Below, in pieces: positions 1-7,500 of a DNA stretch of 28,568 nucleotides. Source of the stretch: Planctomycetota bacterium (GTDB lineage: Bacteria > Planctomycetota > PUPC01 > JACPCR01). The translations under genes and the position numbers were made by a program. Position 1 is the first letter of the stretch. Each line of letters begins with the position of its first letter. The notes under the pieces are model-generated. The model was not told the origin of the DNA, did no database searches, and saw only the letters and a list, made by a program, of their open reading frames with translations. The DNA is taken from NCBI GenBank assembly GCA_030740295.1, contig JASLXP010000392.1, forward strand, positions 1-28,568, written 5' to 3'.

Positions 1-448
1 GACTTTCATTCGCTTTGACCGGCCGGCCGATCGCAGTTACGCGCGCGTCCTGAAGATCGATCCCATCCGCAAACGCGTCTACACCAACATCGGCCCCGCC
101 ACCATCCGTCCCGGAAATGACCGAGGCCTGACCTGCACAAACGAGAACATGACGAAGGCATGGAAGTGCAACATCCTTGGCCGACAGGATGGCGGTTACG
201 CCTACCAACTGCTCGGCAATCTCGCCGAAGACGATCTCCCGCCAGGAAGCACATTCCGCCTGTGGGAGTTCGGCGTCGGTGACGAGATTCGGATTCCGAC
301 CCACGCTCATGTCTGGCGGCGATCGGACGGCAGATTCATTTTGAATACCAATACCAAGGCGCGTCTGAAAATGAACGGACGCAGCTACGACTCCACTTCC
401 ATGACAGACAGTGAGAAACGCAAAGGAAACCTGGTGCTTCCTGAATGA
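1..448 (+). CDS. 3' end of an unassigned beta-rich protein (5' truncated by window)
   Basis: The frame is open from base 2 to the TGA at 446-448, so the gene starts outside the window; the first internal ATG, at 149, lies mid-domain and is unlikely to be the true start. The visible 148 residues contain no membrane segment and alternate short hydrophobic and polar stretches as a beta-sandwich would. The stretch GDEIRIPTHAHVWRR followed by a run of N and T residues resembles the C-terminal beta domains that close secreted lyases and right-handed beta-helix proteins; that is an impression, not a family match. The stop overlaps the next start as ATGA (445-448), so the two genes are probably translationally coupled and belong to the same unit as the downstream heparinase-type gene. 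A polysaccharide-active enzyme is therefore plausible, but the catalytic part is not in view and I assign no function. Confidence 0.7.
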   Translation, partial: TFIRFDRPADRSYARVLKIDPIRKRVYTNIGPATIRPGNDRGLTCTNENMTKAWKCNILGRQDGGYAYQLLGNLAEDDLPPGSTFRLWEFGVGDEIRIPTHAHVWRRSDGRFILNTNTKARLKMNGRSYDSTSMTDSEKRKGNLVLPE

Positions 449-1617
449 GCCAAACAACGATGAAAAAAAATGGTCCATTTTACGATTTCACCTCGGAGCA
501 GTGGGAAGAGGTCCGCAGGGCCCATCATCTTTTCTGTGAGGACAGGGACGTGGGACATCCGTTGTTCATTCCCACGAATGGTCTTCAGCTTCCGGATATT
601 TCTGAGGACATGCTCCCTCATGAAGAAATAACGTTGGCCGGGCCGAAGAAGCGTAACGAGAAGATGGACGAAGCGATTCGTTTCTGGATCCGGATGGCTC
701 ACGTTCTCAGCCAGAGCGAGTATCGCGGGGCCAGCTTCCCCCGCCTTTACATTGCCAGAGAGTTTTACGGGCATTCGCAGCGCCTGGCTGAGCCCTTCGG
801 GACGACGACGCTTGTCAGCTCAGGGCACGCTCAGGCGCGGCCTGCGATCCACTCGCTGTCTTCTGTCCACAACATGAGGCTCAAGGCTGTTAAAGACTGT
901 CTCTGGCTCTCGCGCAGTCTGGAAACGCTTCGCTATTTCCACGAGAGCACGGAAGGCCGATACTACATCCCTCACATGGTCACGACCGGCCCGTGCGACA
1001 CGGTCAATTACGCAACCGGAACGACACTCCTGCTGCAAGGCTTTTACGAATCCCCGAAGGCTGTGCACCAGCTTTTGCGGATGGCCACAGACATCACCAT
1101 CGAACACATCCAGGAATGCAAGAAGATCGCTGGCGACAGGCTGATCCCGGACCACACGTACCTTCTGGATGGATGCTATTGCCTCTGTTCCGAAATCCGG
1201 TGTCTCTACAGCCGCGAGCATTACGAGGAATTTGACGCGCCTTACTTGAAAGAAATCGGTGAGGCAGTCGGGCCCCTGCACATCCAGGCATCCGGACCGG
1301 TGGACCAATCCATGGAGCCAACAGCGACCGATCCTAATATCAGGCACATGAAGATATGGCTTCGGGACTCTGACCTGGGCCTGGTCGCTCGTACAATCGG
1401 GGATCGGATCTCGCTGGACTTCTTTGAGAACACATGCATGCCCGCGCTCAGTTTTGAGAGCAAGGCGAGCTTCTACCGGCACATCTTTGAGAACATCCGC
1501 CCGGAGACACGGTGGGTCATCTCGAACTATGATGCCAGGCCCTACAACCAGGCATACGACCAAATGGAACAAGAAGGCGTACTGCCGGAACAGATCCGAA
1601 AGCTCGGCCGGCTTTAG
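445..1617 (+). CDS. Uroporphyrinogen decarboxylase (URO-D)-superfamily protein
   Basis: This 390-residue protein has the length and alternating alpha/beta pattern of the URO-D superfamily, which holds true uroporphyrinogen decarboxylases and the corrinoid methyltransferase (MtaA/MtbA-like) branch. Members of unknown substrate are common beside carbohydrate genes in PVC-type genomes. Supporting stretches are the C-terminal barrel strands with GPLHIQASGP (about residues 277-286), IGDRISLDFFENT and the final WVISNYDARPYNQAYD. In the methyltransferase branch the segment near residue 279 normally reads HxCG and binds zinc; here His279 is kept but the cysteine position is not, so classical zinc-dependent methyl transfer is doubtful. 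The start at 445 gives the ATGA overlap with the upstream gene; an ATG at 460 is an alternative, and neither has a strong Shine-Dalgarno. No signal peptide, so cytoplasmic. Linkage to heparinase suggests sugar or uronate metabolism rather than haem synthesis. Confidence 0.8.
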   Translation: MSQTTMKKNGPFYDFTSEQWEEVRRAHHLFCEDRDVGHPLFIPTNGLQLPDISEDMLPHEEITLAGPKKRNEKMDEAIRFWIRMAHVLSQSEYRGASFPRLYIAREFYGHSQRLAEPFGTTTLVSSGHAQARPAIHSLSSVHNMRLKAVKDCLWLSRSLETLRYFHESTEGRYYIPHMVTTGPCDTVNYATGTTLLLQGFYESPKAVHQLLRMATDITIEHIQECKKIAGDRLIPDHTYLLDGCYCLCSEIRCLYSREHYEEFDAPYLKEIGEAVGPLHIQASGPVDQSMEPTATDPNIRHMKIWLRDSDLGLVARTIGDRISLDFFENTCMPALSFESKASFYRHIFENIRPETRWVISNYDARPYNQAYDQMEQEGVLPEQIRKLGRL

Positions 1618-1648
1618 CAACAGAACACTCCACTTTGGAATCCTATCA

Positions 1649-3754
1649 ATGTTGGCTGAAAACCAGTTTGGCTGCGCAGCGAAGCTATACAGGAAGGCGG
1701 GGCATCCGCGAATGCTGTTCGATCAGGGACAGCTTGATTCGCTACAGAAGCTCGTGAAGACGGACGATGGAAAAAAGATCCTCGGGGCAATGCAGAGGGA
1801 ACTGCGACCCGTTATTCAACGTGCCAGGGAGACGCCAGACCTGACGAAGCTCTTCCTGGGGAAGGATGACGACAGCGCCGGCTTCAGCTTTTCGCTCGTG
1901 TCTCGCTCCTTCGAGATTGGGCTTGTTGGCTTGCTCACAGAGAATCGGTTGGCGGTCGATACTGCGCTTCGGATCCTCGAAACCATCCCAAGGCTGGGGA
2001 AGGGCTTTGTAGACGATGACAGTTGCGGCATCTATCCGCTTTTCTACCTGGCCTACGATCTCCTTCACGACCGGCTCGGCCCCCAGACCGCGGCCGAGAT
2101 TCGGGAATGGACCCTCGAGCATGTCCTCAAGGGACTACGAGGAAGAGTCGAGAGGTTACTTTACATCGGCCCGGGCATGAACGTCCCGCTCTGCAATTGC
2201 CGATACGCTATTTATCCAACGCTGGCCATTCAGGGAGATCCTGGAGTGCCCGATTTGTCAGACTTCATCGAAGTCGGCTGCCGATTCATGAAAGCGTTCT
2301 GCAAAACCGGGATCGGACCGAACGGGTTCCCCGAAGAAGACATTGGCTATGGAACTGCCTGCATTTCCTATGTCATCGAGATTGGCGAGATGCTGCTCCG
2401 GTCAGGCCACATGGACCTTTTCAAGCAACCGAACCTGCGGGCCTTTGGTCGGGCCCTTCTTCACTTTGTTCAGCCATGGGGTGAAGCGCTCTCGATTACC
2501 GGTGACATTGGGAACGGGTGGACCTACGACCATGTGCCGCTGGCACGAATCGCTCACGAAACGAAAGACCCCACGCTGATCTGGCTTTTGGATTCGACGA
2601 TTAATCCTTCATATGGAGAGCAAGTGAAGCTGAAGAACGGAAGGCGCGTGCTCGGCCGCTATTCGAGTCTGCTCTATCTTGACGTACTCAAGAGCGCGCC
2701 CGTTCATCCCGCAGATGCCGATTTGCCTACCGCCTTTGAGGCAAGCCAGCGCGGCATCGTCAGTGTGAGGAGCTCCTGGGACAGGAATGCGACCTTTGCC
2801 TTCATGGATGGGAGCCAGCGACGTGCCTCCGTTGCGGGGCACTGGCATTCTTCCGCGGGCCACTTCAGTCTGACCGCGCTCGGTGAATATTTCTCAGTCG
2901 ATACCGGCCGATACAACTGCGATTACGATCAGCACAGCGTCATGCTCGTTGATGGCGAATCCCCTCATTCGACAGAGGGCGAATGGGGCGGCGTCAATCG
3001 GATGGGACGGCTGCTGGATTTCACGCCGGGGCCGGTCTGCGATACGGCAACAGTCGATTCCAGCCAGATGAACGACTGTTTCTGGTCGTTCCGTACGATG
3101 GGGCTCGTTAAAGGGGACGAGATCACTCCTTACCTTTGGACCGTCGACGATGTCAACAAGGCAAATGACTTTCGTGAATTCTGGTGGACCTTGCAGACGC
3201 ACCCCAGGAATCAGATCAAGGCCCGCGGCGAAGAAGCCACCATCATCGGCGCCAGGCACGGCAACATGCTGGACATCGGTTTCGCCTATCCGAGCCCGGA
3301 GGAATACCCGACCCCGCACTCGTTGAAGATCACCCAGGATGTGATCACGACTTCCTCCTATAAATACGTAAAGGGCGACCTTGACGAATTGACCGAAGAG
3401 CGCGCCCCGCTCACCTGGTCCGTCCTCAAGCGTCCGCGCCTCATTGCCAAATTGTCCGGGTATAACGGAAAGCTGATGAGCGTGATGGTCCCCAGACGGA
3501 AAGGACGAAAGCCCACTAACATTCAACGCCTGGAATCCTGTCCCAATTCTCTGGCCGTGAAGATCGTTTTTCCTAGAGTGACGGACACCCTGATCTACGC
3601 CTACGAACACGGCTTCCTCGAATCTGAAGACATCGTGGCGGAGGGAGATTTCCTGATCGTCCGCCGCCGTCGCAGAGACAACAAGGTGGTGGCTTCCGCC
3701 ATGCGCAACGGCACTTCGCTCACGGTGGCCGGGAAACGGATCCATCAGAAGTAA
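1649..3754 (+). CDS. Heparinase II/III-family protein (polysaccharide lyase-like)
   Basis: The 701-residue product follows the heparinase II/III layout. The HPRMLF element at residues 19-24 is the usual N-terminal entry of the (alpha/alpha) toroid domain. The helical region runs to about residue 370. The C-terminal beta-sandwich carries GHWHSSAGHFSL (about 397-408) and DYDQHSVMLVDG (about 426-437), matching the family pattern of a histidine-rich strand followed by a buried HxxxxVDG strand. Family members cleave uronic-acid-containing polysaccharides such as heparan sulfate or alginate by beta-elimination; the substrate here is unknown. I chose ATG 1649 because it comes just before the domain and has GGAA about 10 bases upstream; the frame stays open back into the previous gene, but that part is out-of-frame URO-D code. 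No signal peptide is visible, which is odd for a polymer-degrading lyase and suggests intracellular oligosaccharide processing. It lies 31 bases after the URO-D gene. Confidence 0.85.
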   Translation: MLAENQFGCAAKLYRKAGHPRMLFDQGQLDSLQKLVKTDDGKKILGAMQRELRPVIQRARETPDLTKLFLGKDDDSAGFSFSLVSRSFEIGLVGLLTENRLAVDTALRILETIPRLGKGFVDDDSCGIYPLFYLAYDLLHDRLGPQTAAEIREWTLEHVLKGLRGRVERLLYIGPGMNVPLCNCRYAIYPTLAIQGDPGVPDLSDFIEVGCRFMKAFCKTGIGPNGFPEEDIGYGTACISYVIEIGEMLLRSGHMDLFKQPNLRAFGRALLHFVQPWGEALSITGDIGNGWTYDHVPLARIAHETKDPTLIWLLDSTINPSYGEQVKLKNGRRVLGRYSSLLYLDVLKSAPVHPADADLPTAFEASQRGIVSVRSSWDRNATFAFMDGSQRRASVAGHWHSSAGHFSLTALGEYFSVDTGRYNCDYDQHSVMLVDGESPHSTEGEWGGVNRMGRLLDFTPGPVCDTATVDSSQMNDCFWSFRTMGLVKGDEITPYLWTVDDVNKANDFREFWWTLQTHPRNQIKARGEEATIIGARHGNMLDIGFAYPSPEEYPTPHSLKITQDVITTSSYKYVKGDLDELTEERAPLTWSVLKRPRLIAKLSGYNGKLMSVMVPRRKGRKPTNIQRLESCPNSLAVKIVFPRVTDTLIYAYEHGFLESEDIVAEGDFLIVRRRRRDNKVVASAMRNGTSLTVAGKRIHQK

Positions 3755-3910
3755 GAGGCGCGCAGCGATGCACCGACCAGAGGGGCAGCGAGGAAGGAGC
3801 AGGTCAGTGGCGGCGATGGTTGCCGAACTGGGTTTTCGCTTCATTCAGAATTTCCATGATCCATTTCCCGCCCAGGTGCATCTAAGAAAGCAAAGGACTC
3901 AACCACCCAG

Positions 3911-4516
3911 ATGAATCCATCATCCGCCGATTCCGATTCGGGGCTTGCGGGCTCCGTCGAAGAGTCAGACGAAACAGTGCTATCCAGATTTCTCAGTGGC
4001 GAGGAAGAAATGTTTACAAAATTGGTCCGCCGCTACGAACAATCCCTGTACGCATTTATTTACCGGCTGTCGGGAGACCGGGCGGATGCGTCAGACTCAT
4101 TTCAGGAGACCTTCGTGCGCGTTTATCAGCACGGGGATCGATTCCGGGGTGACAGCCGTTTCAAGACGTGGCTCTACTCCATTGCCACCAACGTCTGCCG
4201 TGAGCAGGCGCGCAGAAGGCAGAGGAAGGGCGTCATCGGCGAGGCGGTCGATCCGAACTCACCGGACAGCCGGCCTGGTCCGGGGATGGCAGCGCAATCG
4301 TCCGAGATCGGCGAGCGCATCGAGGTCGCGGTCAGCGCTTTGCCGGACGAACAGCACGAAGTGTTCGTGATGAAGGTCTACGAAGAGCTCACGTTTCAGG
4401 AGATTTCCGACGTCATCGATTGCCCGCTCGGCACGGTCAAATCCCGAATGCGAAACGCACTGATGAAGGTGCGAACGGACCTGCGTGATTTGGCCGAAGC
4501 TTACGACTTCTCATAA
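3911..4516 (+). CDS. ECF-type RNA polymerase sigma factor
   Basis: The 201-residue protein shows the two-domain ECF sigma-70 architecture. Region 2 spans about residues 36-105 and includes the core-binding helix DASDSFQETFVRVY and the -10-recognition segment FKTWLYSIATNVCREQ followed by a basic run. Region 4 spans about 137-190 with ALPDEQHEVFVMK, then the helix-turn-helix LTFQEISDVIDCPLGTVKSRM. Regions 1.1 and 3 are missing, as is normal for ECF factors. A possible Shine-Dalgarno (AAGGA) lies about 13 bases before the ATG. The next gene starts 13 bases after the stop and begins with a zinc-binding anti-sigma domain, so the pair should form a sigma/anti-sigma unit. The 156 bases upstream hold no gene; they should contain the promoter, possibly autoregulated, but I cannot name -35/-10 boxes with confidence. 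Confidence 0.95.
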   Translation: MNPSSADSDSGLAGSVEESDETVLSRFLSGEEEMFTKLVRRYEQSLYAFIYRLSGDRADASDSFQETFVRVYQHGDRFRGDSRFKTWLYSIATNVCREQARRRQRKGVIGEAVDPNSPDSRPGPGMAAQSSEIGERIEVAVSALPDEQHEVFVMKVYEELTFQEISDVIDCPLGTVKSRMRNALMKVRTDLRDLAEAYDFS

Positions 4517-4529
4517 CGGAAACAGAACC

Positions 4530-7500
4530 ATGAACTGCCAGAAAACACAGGACAAACTTTACGAGCTCATCTTCGAGCTTCTTGAAGGGGAAGAGCAGCA
4601 GGAGATCGAAATCCATCTCGAATCCTGCGAAGAATGCCAGAAGGCACACACACAGGCCCTCAAGGAGCAGGGGTTGCTCAAAGAGTGGTCTCCGCCGACA
4701 GCGCCAGATGGACTGGCGGAGAAGACCCTGGCCGCGGCCAGGGCATCGAAATCCGACCAGGCCGGGGGCGAATGCCAACCTATCGAGCCCGATCTGCCGT
4801 GGCTGGGCAGTTCGCTATTCTGGCGGATGGCTGCGGCTGCCAGCCTTCTGCTCGTGATGGGGGTTGGCGTGCAGTCTCTTGTCGTCTCTTACCGCGAAGC
4901 CCGGCCTCAGGAGGCGTTCCTTTACGGGCCAAAGGAACTGGCCCCTGGATTGCCCGCGGCCTATCGCGTGTATGTGCGTAACGGAAAAACTGCGTTGCCC
5001 GTTGCTGATGCGAAAGTTCGCGTCCGGCTGGTTTCCAATGCGGGTCGAACGATTCTCACTGCGGACAGCAGAACCGATGAGCGGGGCATCATCGAGGTGG
5101 TGCCTGAGCTGCCGGGCGATGTGCCCGAAGATAAATACACCATCGAGGTGATCGCCAAATCGAATTACGGCAGGAGTGAGCTGAGCCAGGCCGTAATCGT
5201 CAAGAGATCCTTCCGGATGATGGTGTCGACGGACAAGCCGCTCTACCAGCCCGGCCAGACCATTCACATCCGAACTCTTTCGCTGGCCAGGGCCGACCTG
5301 CGCCCAGTGAAGGATCGCCAGGTCGTCATCGAAGTGCAGGACGCCAAAGGCAACAAAGTCTTTAAGAAGATTGGGGAGACATCGAGCTTCGGCATCTTCT
5401 CAGGCGATTTCGTTCTCGCCGATCAGGTCAACATGGGCTCCTATACCATCTCGGCTCAGATCGGAGATACATACTCCGAGAGATCCGTGAAGGTTGAGCG
5501 ATATCGCCTGCCGAAATTCAAGGTCAGTATGACCACGGAAAAGGGCTTCTATCAGCCGGGCGAGGTGGTGCGTGGGAGTCTGTCGGTTCAGTACACCTTT
5601 GGGAAACCCGTTGCCGGTGGGCGAGTAGCCCTGACCGCTTTCGAGTTCATCGACCGGTTTCGTCAGTTCGCCTCATTCGACGGCACGACTGACCAGGAAG
5701 GGAAATTCGAATTTGAGATTCCTCTGAAAACGCACTTTGTGGGACAGCAATTGAAGAAGGGTGATGCACTGGTCACCCTCGAAGCTGCGGTTGTAGACCT
5801 TGCCGATCACTCCCAGAAGAAGAGCCTCGATCTCACCGTAACGACGCGGCCGATTCGTATCGAGCTGTTTCCTGAGAGCGGAACTCTCGTGCAGGGAGTC
5901 GAGAACATCCTTTACCTGGTCACAACCTATCCCGACGGCCGACCAGCCAAAACAAGGCTGACCATTGGGGCGACGAGGCAGGTGACGGAATCCTCTTCGT
6001 CCGGGATTGCGAAGGTCAAGCTCACTCCGAAGAATCAGAAGCTGCAGTTGACAGTGACTGCTGAGGACGTCCGGGGTGTGCGCTCACAGGTGCGCAGAAC
6101 GCTTCGCATCGAGCAGCGGAGCGATGCGTTCCTGATGCGAACCGATCGAGCGGTCTATTCGACTGGTGATACCGCGGAGATCACAGTGTTGTCCCCCCAG
6201 GCAACCGGGCGGGTGTTTATCGACGTTATCAAGGAACGGCAGGCGGTACTGATGAAGGCCATCGACATTGAGGATGGAAAAGGCGCGCTGTCACTGGATC
6301 TCCCATCAGATTTCTTCGGCACGCTCGAGCTCCACGCCTACCGGATCATGAGCAGCGGAAACATCATCAGCGACGTGAAGGTGATTCAGGTTAATCGCGC
6401 CGGCGACCTGGTGATCAAGGCCGAACTGGACAAGGACACTTATCGCCCTGCTGAAAAGGCCCTGTTGAATTTTCTGGTGCAGAGGTCGAACGGCGAGCCG
6501 GTTTCAGCAGCGCTGGGGCTGAGCGGTGTCGATGAGGCGGTCTTTGCCCTTCAGGAAATGCGGCCCGGCCTGGAGAAGATCTACTTCATGATCCAGGAAG
6601 AGATCCTGAAGCCCCGCTACGAGATTCACGCACATCCTCCGATTTCAGCGCAGCAGACAGCCATTCCTCAGCCGACCCCGCAGCCGGAATTCGAGGAGGC
6701 CAGCGTCGTGCTTTTTTCTGCCGCGCAGGGGTCTGCGCCGGTTGTGCCCAAGGCGAGCCCGAACTTCGTGGAGAAGCAACAGAACTTCCGCCGCGCAAAG
6801 AAGGCACATTTCAAGCAGGTGGCGACCGGTGTTGTCCTCACCCCTTATGTGCTCTTCGTGCTCTTCACGCTGCCGATGCTGTCTTATGGGCCGTTCAAAT
6901 TCTTTCGGCGAGAGCCGCTCTCTGGAATCCCCGAAGGAGAGAGAAGTGATTTGAAGCTGGCTGGCAGGCGGACCCTTCTGTGGTGGGCCTTTGGGCTGTA
7001 CCTGCCATTCGGGGCCGCCCTTGTCGCCGGGATTGTGGGGAATGCGATGAGGATTCGGTGGGACGAGAATCTCATGCTTGTCGCTGCAATTGGGGCAGCA
7101 TGCTTTGTCCTGTGGAAACTCATCTCAGCCACGCGACGTGTCGTTCGCTGTGAAGCAATCAGGGCGCTTCCTTTGCTGAAGAAAGTCACTCGTTCTCTGC
7201 CGTATGCCTACTTCTTTGGATTCTGCGCCATTCTGTCTCTGATTTTTGGGATGGAATCCCACCCTCGGCTTCTGAATGAAGGTGCGGGCATTGGCCTTTT
7301 CCTTTCCACCCTGATCATCTGCTGTGTGGTAGTGGGCGGCCTGTCCATCGCAGGGACTTGCGCGGTTCAGAAAGTTTCTAACGGGCGATGGCTCTGGCTG
7401 GCATTCAGCCGTCCCGTCTTTACCGGTCTGCCCTGTGCCAGCTTGATGATATTTCCCTTGATGATGACAGGCGGGATGAGGGCAGCCGATATGAGAATGA

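Noticed and set aside
149..448. Complete 99-residue gene starting at ATG 149
   Set aside because: The frame is open to the left edge with sequence of the same character, so this ATG is internal to a truncated gene.
2894..3844. Long minus-strand open frame (316 codons) opposite the heparinase gene
   Set aside because: It is antisense to a well-supported domain protein, has no recognisable motif and reads as a codon-bias shadow.
3826..3860. ECF-type autoregulatory promoter (GAACT-like -35) before the sigma gene
   Set aside because: A GAACT is present but no convincing -10 at the right spacing, so I do not annotate it.
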